Shown here: positions 1-8,521 of the stretch, one piece after another
Layout of the letters: each line of letters starts with the position of its first letter
Position numbering within the stretch: position 1 is the first letter of the stretch
Assembly: GCA_966185765.1 (NCBI GenBank)
Contig: CBIFVZ010000008.1
Coordinates: 1 to 64,000 of the forward strand
Direction of reading: 5' to 3'
Origin: CBIFVZ01 sp966185765
GTDB taxonomy: Bacteria > Pseudomonadota > Gammaproteobacteria > Enterobacterales > Enterobacteriaceae
Length of the DNA: 64,000 bases
Position numbers and translations under genes: made by a program
Notes under the pieces: model-generated
Database searches by the model: none
The model's input: only the letters and a program-made list of their open reading frames with translations
What the model was told of the DNA's origin: nothing

Positions 1-196
1 TTTTCCCGCGCCAGTGTGGGGCCAAAATCGGCATAGCGTTCACGGATGATATTCAGGGCCTGATCAGTCAATGATGCGGGAAGCAGGCGATTTCCGGTGC
101 GACCACGACTCTGGTTATTCATGCCCAGTGGCCCGGACTGACGATAACGTTTCAGCAGACGGCTGCAATGGCGCGGCGTGATACCGAGCATTATCA
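1..196 (-). mobile_element. Transposase fragment, ISNCY-like (N-terminal DNA-binding part)
   Basis: The minus strand reads without stops into the left edge of the window. It gives a helix-turn-helix segment (LGITPRHCSRLLKRYR) followed by a Gly/Arg-rich linker and the segment ERYADFGPTLARE. This is the pattern of the N-terminal half of ISNCY-family transposases. The normal N-terminus is missing: similarity stops near base 196 and unrelated sequence follows, so this is the broken end of an element. Whether the rest is intact cannot be seen. The family assignment is from memory of the motif. Confidence 0.6.
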
Positions 197-508
197 GGAA
201 AAGTGAGTCGTTGTCTAGACATACAGGTCTGAGAACTATAGCCTGGACATTCCTAAATGAGCCACAAATAGACATTAGCATTGAGCCTCTACATCATGAG
301 TGCGCATAATGTATATTATGTTAAATTAAATCCATCATCCATTCAGTACATAACTATTCTTAGATCATAATCAATCATACACTTACCCCACCCCCATTTT
401 CTTCTTGCTCGCGTCTGAAACAGAGATTATCCCAACTTCAGCTGGGCCTGGTGCTATTGCGATCAGTGTGACGGCACTAATTGAAGGACTGGTGCTTACT
501 TCAGCATA
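197..508. other. Non-coding, degraded sequence
   Basis: No open frame with a usable start, no hairpin with a T-run and no recognisable protein similarity was seen here. The stretch joins a truncated transposase to a truncated transporter gene, so it is probably residue from deletions. Confidence 0.4.
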
Positions 509-649
509 ACATCCGCCAGTTTGCCGACGGTGACTGATCCTCGTCAGACCCCGCTGGCCATTGCATTGATATTTTCAGGTTTGACATTGTCTATGGTGCT
601 TGGTGTGCCAGCCGGTATGATGGCCGCTGTTCATTATGGTTGGCAATAA
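509..649 (+). pseudogene. MFS transporter remnant
   Basis: One frame gives a peptide containing TDPRQTPLAIALIFSGLT and MVLGVPAGMMAAVHYGW before a TAA. This matches the conserved central part of drug- or sugar-efflux MFS permeases (AraJ/NepI type), where the loop after helix 4 leads into a Gly/Pro-rich helix 5. Both ends are missing and no start codon or ribosome binding site precedes it. It is a relic of about 45 codons with no expected function. The LysR remnant that follows may have belonged to the same lost transporter-regulator pair. Confidence 0.6.
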
Positions 650-941
650 CGGAACGGTATTCGCTATATATAGCCAGTCGCCTGAAATGATATTTTAGGC
701 GACTAGCCAAGAACGTGCGGATAAGAACGTCAAGTAACCTATTTATATCATTGTGCGACTTGTTCGGAGAGATGAGAGAAAAATCAGTTACTCCTGAAGA
801 AGGCATCTTTTGGCAAATGGCTCCCCCATTTCACTATATTTTCCCCGATCTTGTCATGCATCACCAGAAAGCGCTCCCCCACCGCTAGCCGATGGCCTGC
901 TCGTTGGGTCAGCTCAAATTATGTAACGGCACAGTAAATTT

Positions 942-1109
942 GGCTACCTTCCTGTATCCTATGTGAAGGATGGACGGCTCAGTCTGGTTCTTTCAGAATA
1001 GTCACCGCTGGAGGACGGCTTTCATATCTACTATTAAAGCCGTCGGCAACGGCCAACCGGGCTTCGCCTTCTGATTGAATTCATACGGGAGGTCAGACCG
1101 CTGGGGTTA
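942..1109 (+). pseudogene. LysR-type regulator remnant (C-terminal end)
   Basis: One frame reads GYLPVSYVKDGRLSLVL, a stop (TAG), then PLEDGFHIYY, a second stop (TAA), then LRLLIEFIREVRPLG. This is the usual C-terminal end of LysR effector domains (a 'lP.y.v..dl..GrL' strand, then a 'y..rr...p..r.lidFl.e' helix). Two in-frame stops make it a clear pseudogene. The same frame runs on without a stop into the following 345-residue gene, so that gene's start must be chosen by its ribosome binding site. Confidence 0.6.
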
Positions 1110-1187
1110 AGAAAGATTCTGAATAACGGTGAGTCACTATCAGGCAACAACCGAGTCAAAAAATTTGCATATCATCAGGAAGATGTT

Positions 1188-2225
1188 GTGAAAGATTATT
1201 GGTGGAAAGATTTTGTCGATCAAAACAACCGTTGGCAGGGACTGGAATTGACAATTCAAAACGTCAGCAGTCCGGTATTTGAAATGCAAAGCGGGCACAA
1301 TCAGCGCATGGCATTGCTAGCCAACGGTGAAACTTTGTTTTGGGCGACTGTGCTGAAAGATAGTAGTGGCGTCTGGCTGGTGTTTAACGCTGAGCATCCA
1401 ACTCAACGGCGATTGATGCCATCGATCACCTCATACGAGGTTGAAAGTGCCGGGCGAGTAAGCGAACAGCATCGGTCAGGCTATTGGTGTCGTTACTTAG
1501 CCAGGCAACTCACGGAAGCCTCCACGTCATTGTTAGCGCCAGGGCGTTGGTTGTTGCGACCAATGCAAGCCGTTAAACCCACAGCACCTTATGTTTTAAA
1601 TAAACCAATACCCGTTAAACAATGGCGATTTGAGACACCCTCAACTTCTCCGGGCATGGGCGTATTCTGGTCGCTTTATAGTGAGGATATTCGCGATCTG
1701 CAAAACCCCGAGAAAGTGACTTTAGTGGACTGGTGGTGGGGAGGTTATCAGTTGCTTCCCCGCTATTCAGTGACACCGGATTGTGGGCGAGTTAAATGGT
1801 GGCGTAAAAAGTGTCGCGAAGGGACATTGCCCCCTATTCTGGTTTGGTTTATCTCCGGGCTGGCATCGTATGTCATTCTTGATGGACACGATCGTATGCA
1901 GGCGGCTCTGGCCGAGGGTATTCAGCCAATGTTTCTGGTACTGAGTGAATTATGTGAACATGTGCAACAGCCAGACGATCTCACGAGGGAACGCGTTTTA
2001 CATTCACTGTCTATTCAACAGGAAAAATTAAAAAAAACCGGCAACAATATTGATGAAATGAATCAAGCATTGATGAATTTATATAATAACCGCTATTTTT
2101 ATGCTACCACGCACTGTCGTGCGGTACTGGGTAACGGTAAAGCCTGGGAAGGTCAGGTGAAAGCGTATCTGCTGCGCCATAATATGGAATCATATCTTGA
2201 GAAAATTATTCAGCGGGAAGAATAA
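1188..2225 (+). CDS. Uncharacterised protein with ParB/sulfiredoxin-like motif
   Basis: Encodes 345 residues. The GTG start is chosen because AGGAAG lies about six bases upstream; the frame is open further upstream only because it joins a LysR remnant. I do not recognise the family. The one telling feature is ILDGHDRMQAALAEG at about residues 230-245. It resembles the 'DGhhRl.Aa.e.G' box of ParB-like and sulfiredoxin-like domains, which bind nucleotide or act as nuclease, kinase or CTPase. The N-terminal 200 residues are rich in Trp and have no recognised motif. No signal peptide or membrane segment is visible. A strong hairpin follows the stop directly. It stands alone among remnants, which suggests an acquired gene. 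Function unknown. Confidence 0.6.
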   Translation: MKDYWWKDFVDQNNRWQGLELTIQNVSSPVFEMQSGHNQRMALLANGETLFWATVLKDSSGVWLVFNAEHPTQRRLMPSITSYEVESAGRVSEQHRSGYWCRYLARQLTEASTSLLAPGRWLLRPMQAVKPTAPYVLNKPIPVKQWRFETPSTSPGMGVFWSLYSEDIRDLQNPEKVTLVDWWWGGYQLLPRYSVTPDCGRVKWWRKKCREGTLPPILVWFISGLASYVILDGHDRMQAALAEGIQPMFLVLSELCEHVQQPDDLTRERVLHSLSIQQEKLKKTGNNIDEMNQALMNLYNNRYFYATTHCRAVLGNGKAWEGQVKAYLLRHNMESYLEKIIQREE

Positions 2226-2249
2226 CTGCGAGCCTAAGTAGGCTCGCAG
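2226..2249 (+). terminator. Perfect hairpin after the ParB-like gene
   Basis: A 10-bp perfect stem (CTGCGAGCCT / AGGCTCGCAG) with an AAGT loop begins at the base after the stop codon. There is no clear T-run after it, so it may be a weak terminator or an mRNA 3'-end stabiliser. Confidence 0.5.
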
Positions 2250-2288
2250 GATAATGTCTTCATTCACAAATGAAAACAACATCAGTGG

Positions 2289-2474
2289 TCAGGAGTTGCC
2301 TGAATTACGTCCGCCGCTATGGCTATTTTTTCCACCCTTCTTGCCTGCTTCAGACGCACGTTGCGGATCGTTTTTAAAGTTCCCACCGCTGTGCTGACCG
2401 CCTTTACGGCCTGCGTCAGATGCTTTTTCACGATCTTCTGCAAAATTACCGGAACCACCACGATGCTCTGCCAT
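2289..2474 (-). CDS. KGG-repeat stress-induced protein (YciG-like)
   Basis: Encodes a 61-residue, very hydrophilic protein. Copies of the KGG-type box are visible: EKASDAGRKGGQHSGGNF and RASEAGKKGGKNSHSGG, the first preceded by GGSGNFAEDR. This is the YciG / Con-10 family of small stress-induced proteins, usually under RpoS control in enterobacteria and linked to stationary phase or desiccation. The molecular role is unknown. The length fits the family. It is transcribed alone and convergent with the gene to its left. Confidence 0.85.
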   Translation of the reverse strand: MAEHRGGSGNFAEDREKASDAGRKGGQHSGGNFKNDPQRASEAGKKGGKNSHSGGRNSGNS

Positions 2475-2782
2475 ATATCACCTCATTAATACTGGTTATG
2501 TCAGTGAGATATAAAAATGAATTTATATCCGTCGTTGTTCAGGAAGTAAAGTTAGCGTCTGTCTGTGTGTAGTCAAATTCTGGCAGGTAAAAGGTGCTGT
2601 AATGTATTGTAGCAGATTTGTTAAATCATCGACGTAACAATTCTTATATTGCATATGTTGATGAACTCATTATAGTATCGTGAGACTGGTCTGAGTAAAG
2701 CACTTAATCTGGCGAAAATGTTATTTCAAATCGGAAATATTTGACTGGCATGCTGAAATTGTAACTATAAAAGGATTTGTAT
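2475..2782. other. Divergent AT-rich intergenic region
   Basis: About 300 bases separate the divergent YciG-like gene and the beta-repeat gene. It is AT-rich and presumably holds both promoters. I could not assign a convincing -35/-10 pair, operator or small RNA. Confidence 0.4.
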
Positions 2783-3493
2783 ATGGCAAAAAGTTATATT
2801 GATTATGATATCGACATGGATGACAATCATCCTCTGGTTCAAATTGTTGGCCCGTATTTTTTTCATAACCATTTGAATTCAAAACCCACTGATTATAGCA
2901 TGTTCATTAATGCAACCGGCGAGTTGGATGTTCGCTTTAGGGAAATGTATGGGCATGATTATAAAAATGATTTTTTGAATAGAAGTGATGAGGAGAATAA
3001 AAAATCCTATTTTATCTATCATGGCGATGTTGAAGCAGATAATATTTTAAATGTGCTCGATTTTTTTAAAACAATAACCACAATATCACTCGGTAATATT
3101 GCAGGGATTGTGGTTGTCGGTAATATAAGCGTAAATGGCACACTTCAACATGTCAAAAGTGATGTTGGTTTATATGTGCTGGGTAATCTTCATGTGAAAA
3201 ATATTATCATTCGGAATGATTTGGTTGTTAAAGGAAATGTTAAAGTAGAGAATATTTTATTTGGTTTTTATAATGATGGGTATTTGCAAGTCAATGGAGG
3301 CCTGGACGCACATCTCATTGTTTCTGATGATTATACTATTAATGCAAACACCATTACCGGCAACTCTGTCCATTTAAGACGTGATGAGTCGGCAACCATC
3401 AAAAAACATATCAATAAATCCTTTTTAACCTTCGAAGGCGATGAGATGGTTTTACAAACCGATAAATATATTAATTTTATTCTGAACGCATAA
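2783..3493 (+). CDS. AT-rich beta-repeat protein, function unknown
   Basis: Encodes 236 residues starting MAKSYIDYD. The ATG at 2783 has AAGGA seven bases upstream; a TTG two codons earlier is less likely. The central part (about residues 85-190) is a series of short strand-turn units around Gly/Asn, for example IAGIVVVGNISVNG, DVGLYVLGNLHVKN and IIRNDLVVKGNVKVEN. This is typical of a beta-helix or polymer-forming (bactofilin-like) fold. There is no signal peptide or membrane helix. The base composition is clearly more AT-rich than the flanks, suggesting horizontal transfer. Proteins of this look are often found beside Rhs/T6SS toxins, but no toxin is adjacent, so no function is assigned. Confidence 0.6.
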   Translation: MAKSYIDYDIDMDDNHPLVQIVGPYFFHNHLNSKPTDYSMFINATGELDVRFREMYGHDYKNDFLNRSDEENKKSYFIYHGDVEADNILNVLDFFKTITTISLGNIAGIVVVGNISVNGTLQHVKSDVGLYVLGNLHVKNIIIRNDLVVKGNVKVENILFGFYNDGYLQVNGGLDAHLIVSDDYTINANTITGNSVHLRRDESATIKKHINKSFLTFEGDEMVLQTDKYINFILNA

Positions 3494-3529
3494 ATGAACG
3501 ACGCCGTTTAAAAATGGTTAATAGCGTCA

Positions 3530-3558
3530 AGGTGGATCATTACATTCAGGGTCCACCT
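3530..3558 (+). terminator. Possible hairpin terminator
   Basis: AGGTGGATC and GGTCCACCT can pair (one G-U) around an 11-base loop, about 40 bases after the beta-repeat gene. No T-run follows, so it is only a possible terminator. The gene on the right ends just beyond on the opposite strand. Confidence 0.3.
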
Positions 3559-3605
3559 CACCTACCCTCGGGACTGTAACTCGCCTCTGTCGCTTGCCCT
3601 TTTCT

Positions 3606-4505
3606 CTACGCCCCACGCCCGCCCTTTTCTGTTGACCAATAGGCCATAAAGCTCAGCGCAGCGGGATCCACGCCGCGTTCAGCCGTCAAATAGCGGCGCA
3701 ACTGCTTAACAGCCGTGGACTGTGCAGCCACCCAACCATAAAACGCATTATTGTCACTCACCGCTTTTTGCCACACGTGTTCATCTTCTTTCTGCAACGG
3801 GAAGGTCTCATGATGATAATTCAGCGGAAACAGGGCGTATTGTTTAACGGCTTTCATCAGAGATTCGCCATGTGTCCGTCCAAAAGGCGCACGCGGGAGC
3901 CAGAAGATATCGGCAAACCTGAAATGGCTTAAATCAAGGCAGTCGTCCTGTTGAGGGACTTCCAGGAATGCCTGTACCCCGGGCGGTGTAGCCAGTTTAG
4001 CCAACTGTTCAAGAATACTTTTTGCAGCCGGTAGCGCGGTTTCATCTGCAACGATCAGCGCATGCTGTAAACCTGCAGGCGCTGCCCACTCATAACCCCC
4101 ACTGTCAAAGGGATAAGCGGCATCAGGGCCCACAATCTGAAGCGCATCACCGGGTTGGGCGTGAATGGCCCAGGCGGAGGCTGGTCCTTTGGTGCCATGA
4201 TTGACAAATTCCACCGTCAATTCACACCGGGTTGGATTGCAGTCCCGCAACGTATAGGTACGCACAATGGGGCGGCTGGGTTTGGGGATGTCCTGTAAAA
4301 GCTGCTGCCAGTGCTCTTCTGCTGGCAGCGCAGGCGGCGAGCCATCTTCTGCGGGAAACAGTATTTTTATCCGTTGGTCCGGTCCATCGCGTTTCATCTG
4401 CGCCACCTCAGGCCCACCAAATACCAGACTCAGGAGTGACGGCGTGAGAGTATTTTTGCGCAACAGGTGGACATTGAACAAACGGTAAGGCTTAACCTCA
4501 GACAT
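3606..4505 (-). CDS. Siderophore-interacting protein / ferric-siderophore reductase
   Basis: A 299-residue member of the ViuB/YqjH-type SIP family. These cytoplasmic flavoproteins release iron from imported ferric siderophores by reduction. The FAD-binding signature RPIVRTYTLRD lies at about residues 78-88, followed by the ELTVEFVNHG strand and the typical GPASAWA segment. The C-terminal half is the NAD(P)H-binding-like domain with conserved ADETALPA. The ATG at 4505 has GGAG five bases upstream. It lies 13 bases after the shiF-type gene in the same operon, divergent from iucABCD-iutA, so ferric aerobactin is its likely substrate. It should share the Fur-controlled promoter region. The exact substrate is inferred. 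Confidence 0.88.
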   Translation of the reverse strand: MSEVKPYRLFNVHLLRKNTLTPSLLSLVFGGPEVAQMKRDGPDQRIKILFPAEDGSPPALPAEEHWQQLLQDIPKPSRPIVRTYTLRDCNPTRCELTVEFVNHGTKGPASAWAIHAQPGDALQIVGPDAAYPFDSGGYEWAAPAGLQHALIVADETALPAAKSILEQLAKLATPPGVQAFLEVPQQDDCLDLSHFRFADIFWLPRAPFGRTHGESLMKAVKQYALFPLNYHHETFPLQKEDEHVWQKAVSDNNAFYGWVAAQSTAVKQLRRYLTAERGVDPAALSFMAYWSTEKGGRGA

Positions 4506-4518
4506 AACGCTCCGGTGC

Positions 4519-5718
4519 TTAATGTGTGCTGCGGCGGCTAAAGGCGATAACGCCAGACGCAGCGGTAAATAACATAGCGGCTGCCAGGGCCACCATTATT
4601 AAACCTGCTTCAATGCCGGTTTTCGCGACCCAGGGTACCAGCAAGGCGCATAACCCGTAGCCGAGGGTGTGGCTGGTCGCCACCCAACCTGCGCTTGAGC
4701 CATCGGCAAGCCTGTCGTTTAACAATAGCTGGTAAGCAGGGGTTGCCAGAGCGGCACCAAACGACAGCACCGCACAGCCAACATAACAAAGCCACAGCTT
4801 GACGGATAACATCATTGCCAACCCGTACATCATCAGCACGCCAGCGCTGAGAAGCAGCGTCAGAGGGGAGAAAAGCTGTGGGCGGAGCACCGCGAACTGG
4901 GCTGACAGTGAAGCAATAGCCGCCAGACTCAACAGCCACGCCACCTGATGGCTGATAGCGGTGCTGTCCGTTGAGAATTGTCTCGCCAGTGCGGGAGATA
5001 GCCCGAGCTGCATCAGGCTTACGGCGGCCGAGAGCAACAGCGCGCACAGCAGATAAGGCAGGCAGTCGAGACTCAGGCGAGCGTTTTTGCGCACTACCGA
5101 GGGTTGTGCGGGAATGCCAGGCAAGCGCAGCAGAACAATGAGCGCCAGGAGTGGTGACATCATGAGCAGCCCCATCGGGGCCAGAGGGTGAAGCATCAGC
5201 ATGCCAGCCGCACACAATGGCCCAAGTAGCCGACCGCAGCTCAGGCCAGAGCTAATGGCAGCCAGCGCGGCCATACGCTGGCCTTCCCCTGCTCTTTGCA
5301 GTGCCCATGTCTGGCAGGCGGGTACCATCGCTGACACCGTCAGCCCGTAGATAATGCGCGCGATGATGAGTATTCCCAGCCCCACAGCGCCCGTTACGGC
5401 CTCTGTTATCAGCAACGCACTTCCCAGCCCCAACAGTGCAAAACTGCTGGCGTAACCCAGCAGCGCCCACAACACCACGGGTTTACTGCCTCTTTTCGTT
5501 ATCTGTTTTCCCCACCAGGGAGAAGATGGCAGGAACAACATGGAGCCGAGTGTCAGCAGGGCTGCCCAGACCGACAGGCTGAGATGAGTTTGAGCTACCA
5601 GCACCGGGATGGATACCAGCAGGCCGTTTTGACCTACGCCGAGCAGCCCTGCACTGAGCGCTAGTGGCCAGCAAGTTAGTGATTTTTTCGGCATTATTGC
5701 GATGTTATGAGAAACCAC
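4519..5718 (-). CDS. shiF: ShiF-like MFS transporter of the aerobactin locus
   Basis: A 399-residue membrane protein of 12 expected helices. Typical MFS features include a 'GLGSALL' repeat region and the helix 4-5 stretch IARIIYGLTVSAMVPACQTWALQR. It matches in position and size the ShiF permease encoded divergently from iucA on aerobactin islands and plasmids. ShiF is thought to export aerobactin or help it across the inner membrane; this is genetic association more than proven biochemistry. The start is uncertain: a GTG at 5718 or the ATG at 5694, neither with a strong ribosome binding site. It is co-transcribed with the SIP reductase, and the shared divergent region carries a Fur box. Confidence 0.85.
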   Translation of the reverse strand: MVSHNIAIMPKKSLTCWPLALSAGLLGVGQNGLLVSIPVLVAQTHLSLSVWAALLTLGSMLFLPSSPWWGKQITKRGSKPVVLWALLGYASSFALLGLGSALLITEAVTGAVGLGILIIARIIYGLTVSAMVPACQTWALQRAGEGQRMAALAAISSGLSCGRLLGPLCAAGMLMLHPLAPMGLLMMSPLLALIVLLRLPGIPAQPSVVRKNARLSLDCLPYLLCALLLSAAVSLMQLGLSPALARQFSTDSTAISHQVAWLLSLAAIASLSAQFAVLRPQLFSPLTLLLSAGVLMMYGLAMMLSVKLWLCYVGCAVLSFGAALATPAYQLLLNDRLADGSSAGWVATSHTLGYGLCALLVPWVAKTGIEAGLIMVALAAAMLFTAASGVIAFSRRSTH

Positions 5719-5788
5719 AATGTTTCAATCCCGTAAATAAAGTGTATGTATTGTAAAATAATTTTTACCAATCCTAGCAATAGTTGTT

Positions 5789-5807
5789 GATAATGAGAAA
5801 CGTTATC
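5789..5807. promoter_or_regulatory. Fur box between shiF and iucA
   Basis: GATAATGAGAAACGTTATC matches the 19-bp Fur consensus GATAATGATAATCATTATC at 16 of 19 positions and is itself a near-perfect palindrome. It lies about 40 bases before the iucA start and about 70 bases before the shiF start. It can therefore repress both transcription units when iron is plentiful. Confidence 0.88.
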
Positions 5808-5845
5808 GGCAGAATTCGCGTTATCATATCGAGTGGAAACTATTG

Positions 5846-7573
5846 ATGATGACGTTGCCAAATGCAGTTTCTGGTTGGGATGTGGCTGCCCAGTGTTTTT
5901 TGAACGCTCTTGTTCGTGAAACCAACGACTGGCAGATAACCGAGGGGCAATCAGCAGCTCTGATTGTTCCTTTGGATGAGACGCAGTCTGTACACTTTAA
6001 TGTTTCTTATGTTTCATTGACCCAGCATCATCGGTTTACCTTTCCGGCTTATTTGGTGGCTCCGGGCACCCGACAGCCGATTGATTTCCCCACCTTCTCC
6101 CGGCTGATTATCGAAAAACTTCAGCACCAGCATGCGTTGATGGACCGCTGTTGTGAGATGTTCTACCAGCGCGTGCTGGAGAGTCATCGTTACACGCATG
6201 AGTCCATCGCCGCCCGCCACGACTGGCCCGGGCTACGTGACAAACCGCTGAATTTTGCCCAGGCCGAGCAGGCACTGCTGGTGGGACATGCATTTCATCC
6301 GGCACCGAAATCTCACGAGCCGTTTACTGCCCGGGAGGCGCAGCGCTACCTTCCCGACTTTGCGCCCTCCTTCCCGCTGCGTTGGTTTGCTGTTGATCAA
6401 TCACAGATTGTCGGTGACAGCCTGCACCTGAACCTGCAACAACGACTGACGCGATTTGTCGCAGAGAATGCACCGCAATTGCTCAGTGAGTTAAGCGACA
6501 ACGAATGGCTGTTCCCGTTACATCCCTGGCAGGCGGCGTATTTGCTGCAACAGCACGCATGCCAGCAACTCCTGACTAATGGACTGATAAGAGACCTGGG
6601 GGAAGTCGGTGCGTCCTGGCGACCGACGACCTCATCACGCTCGCTCTACTGCGCCACCAGCCGCGATATGATTAAGTTTTCCCTGAGTGTGCGCCTGACT
6701 AACTCTCTGCGCACGCTGTCGGTAAAAGAGGTAAAACGCGGAATGCGTCTTGCATCTCTGGCACAAACAGAACGCTGGCAGGCGTTACAGACCCGTTTTC
6801 CCACCTTCCGTGTAATGCAGGAAGACGGCTGGGCTGGTCTGAAAGATCTTCATGGCAACATCATGGAAGAAAGCCTGTTTGTGCTGCGCGAGAACCTGCT
6901 TTTTGAGCAGCCACAGCGGCAGACCAACGTGCTGGTCTCCCTGACCCAGTCGGCGGCAGATGGCGGCGACTCGCTGCTGGTGAGTGCCGTAAAACGCCTG
7001 AGCGAGCGCCTGGGGATCACCCACCAGCAGGCCGCGCACGCCTGGATTGATGCTTACTGCCAGCAGGTACTCAAGCCACTTTTTACCGCTGAGGCCGATT
7101 ACGGTCTGGTGCTACTGGCGCACCAGCAAAACATTCTGGTAGACATGCAACAGGACTTACCTGTTGGCCTTATCTATCGCGACTGTCAGGGCAGCGCGTT
7201 TATGCCGCATGCAATGGGTTGGCTGGGCACCATTGGTGAAGCACAGGCAGAAAACATTTTCACGCGCGAACAACTGCTGCGCTATTTCCCGTATTACCTG
7301 CTGGTTAACTCCACCTTCGCCGTCACCGCAGCACTTGGTGCCGCCGGGCTGGACAGTGAAACTCACTTGCTGGCGCGGGTACTCGAGCAGCTCACGATGC
7401 TGCGTAAAGAGGTTACTCATAAAACCTGCCTCGACTATGTGCTGGAGAGCCGCTACTGGAGCGTTAAAGGCAATTTCTTATGTTATCTGCACGACCACAA
7501 CGAGAACACCATTGTGGACCCCGCAGTTATCTACTTCGATTTTGCCAACCCGCTGTTGGCTCAGGAGGATTAA
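5846..7573 (+). CDS. iucA: Aerobactin synthase subunit IucA
   Basis: A 575-residue NRPS-independent siderophore (NIS) synthetase. It catalyses the ATP-dependent joining of the first N6-acetyl-N6-hydroxylysine to citrate in the cytoplasm. Family motifs visible: HPWQAAYLLQQH at about residue 224 (ATP/citrate-binding region), the TTSSRSLYCA stretch at about 258, LLAHQQN at about 430 and YRDCQGSAF at about 443. The length equals known IucA. Candidate starts are TTG 5843 and ATG 5846 or 5849; ATG 5846 is preferred. The stop is followed directly by the iucB ATG (TAAATG). It is the first gene of iucABCD-iutA, directly behind the Fur box, so iron-starvation control is expected. Confidence 0.96.
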   Translation: MMTLPNAVSGWDVAAQCFLNALVRETNDWQITEGQSAALIVPLDETQSVHFNVSYVSLTQHHRFTFPAYLVAPGTRQPIDFPTFSRLIIEKLQHQHALMDRCCEMFYQRVLESHRYTHESIAARHDWPGLRDKPLNFAQAEQALLVGHAFHPAPKSHEPFTAREAQRYLPDFAPSFPLRWFAVDQSQIVGDSLHLNLQQRLTRFVAENAPQLLSELSDNEWLFPLHPWQAAYLLQQHACQQLLTNGLIRDLGEVGASWRPTTSSRSLYCATSRDMIKFSLSVRLTNSLRTLSVKEVKRGMRLASLAQTERWQALQTRFPTFRVMQEDGWAGLKDLHGNIMEESLFVLRENLLFEQPQRQTNVLVSLTQSAADGGDSLLVSAVKRLSERLGITHQQAAHAWIDAYCQQVLKPLFTAEADYGLVLLAHQQNILVDMQQDLPVGLIYRDCQGSAFMPHAMGWLGTIGEAQAENIFTREQLLRYFPYYLLVNSTFAVTAALGAAGLDSETHLLARVLEQLTMLRKEVTHKTCLDYVLESRYWSVKGNFLCYLHDHNENTIVDPAVIYFDFANPLLAQED

Positions 7574-8521
7574 ATGTCTCAGGCAATGATTGTCCACGGC
7601 GGGCGTGGCCTGCGCTGCGAAAAACTCGGCAAGGCGCTGAGCCTTGAATGGGGGCAAGACAACAGCACCGTGTTAGGCTGGCCCGGTCTGTTGCCAGAGG
7701 GCTGGCTGCGTGACGCGCTGGATCAGCTTTTTATCGTCTCCCCGCAGACGATGGCGGTGGTATTACCCTACGCACAATGGCGTGAAGATCCGCAGGCGCA
7801 GGCTCTTTTTGAGCTGTTGCACAGCGACATTATTCACCGGGACGCGTTCTGGCAGTTACCGCTGTGGCTGAGCCAGCCCGCGAAACGCGCCACAGGTGAG
7901 AGGGTTTTTGACCCCGACCGTGAGATTTATTTCCCGCAACGCCCTGCCCGCCCTGATGGCGAGGTCTATCGCCGTTACGATATGCGCGTGCGTAAAACGT
8001 TAAGTTTTCGTGTCGCCAATCCGGATGAGGATGCCGAACGCTTCACCCGCTGGATGAACGATCCGCGCGTGAATTATTTCTGGGAGCAAAGTGGCCCGCT
8101 GGAGATACAGACCGCTTATCTGGCGCGCCAGCTTAACAGCCAGCATACATTTGCGCTGATTGGCTGTTTTGACGATAACCCGTTTGGGTATTTTGAAATC
8201 TACTGGGCGGCTGAAGACCGCCTCGGCCGCCACTACTGCTGGCAGCCGTACGATCGCGGCCTGCATCTGCTGGTGGGTGAACAGGAATGGCGCGGTGCAC
8301 ACTATGTACAAAGCTGGCTGCGTGGGCTGACGCATTACCTGTTGCTTGATGAGTCGCGCACGCAGCGCATTGTGCTGGAGCCGCGCGCGGATAATCACCG
8401 CCTGTTCCGCCATCTGGAGCCTGCGGGCTACCAGACGCGCAAAGAATTTGATTTTCCGCATAAACGCTCACTTCTGGTGATGGCACATCGCCATCGGTTC
8501 TTCGCGGAGACCGGACTGTGA
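7574..8521 (+). CDS. iucB: N6-hydroxylysine O-acetyltransferase IucB
   Basis: A 315-residue protein, the usual IucB length. It transfers acetyl from acetyl-CoA to N6-hydroxylysine to make the hydroxamate building block of aerobactin. The C-terminal half (about residues 140-310) is a GNAT fold: TRWMNDPRVNYFWEQSGP, then FGYFEIYWAAEDRLG, then RGLHLLVGEQEWRGAHY and the acidic RIVLEPRADN near the end. The start has AGGAGG upstream inside the end of iucA. It overlaps iucC by one base (TGATG), so translation is coupled. It is the second gene of the Fur-controlled operon. Confidence 0.96.
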   Translation: MSQAMIVHGGRGLRCEKLGKALSLEWGQDNSTVLGWPGLLPEGWLRDALDQLFIVSPQTMAVVLPYAQWREDPQAQALFELLHSDIIHRDAFWQLPLWLSQPAKRATGERVFDPDREIYFPQRPARPDGEVYRRYDMRVRKTLSFRVANPDEDAERFTRWMNDPRVNYFWEQSGPLEIQTAYLARQLNSQHTFALIGCFDDNPFGYFEIYWAAEDRLGRHYCWQPYDRGLHLLVGEQEWRGAHYVQSWLRGLTHYLLLDESRTQRIVLEPRADNHRLFRHLEPAGYQTRKEFDFPHKRSLLVMAHRHRFFAETGL

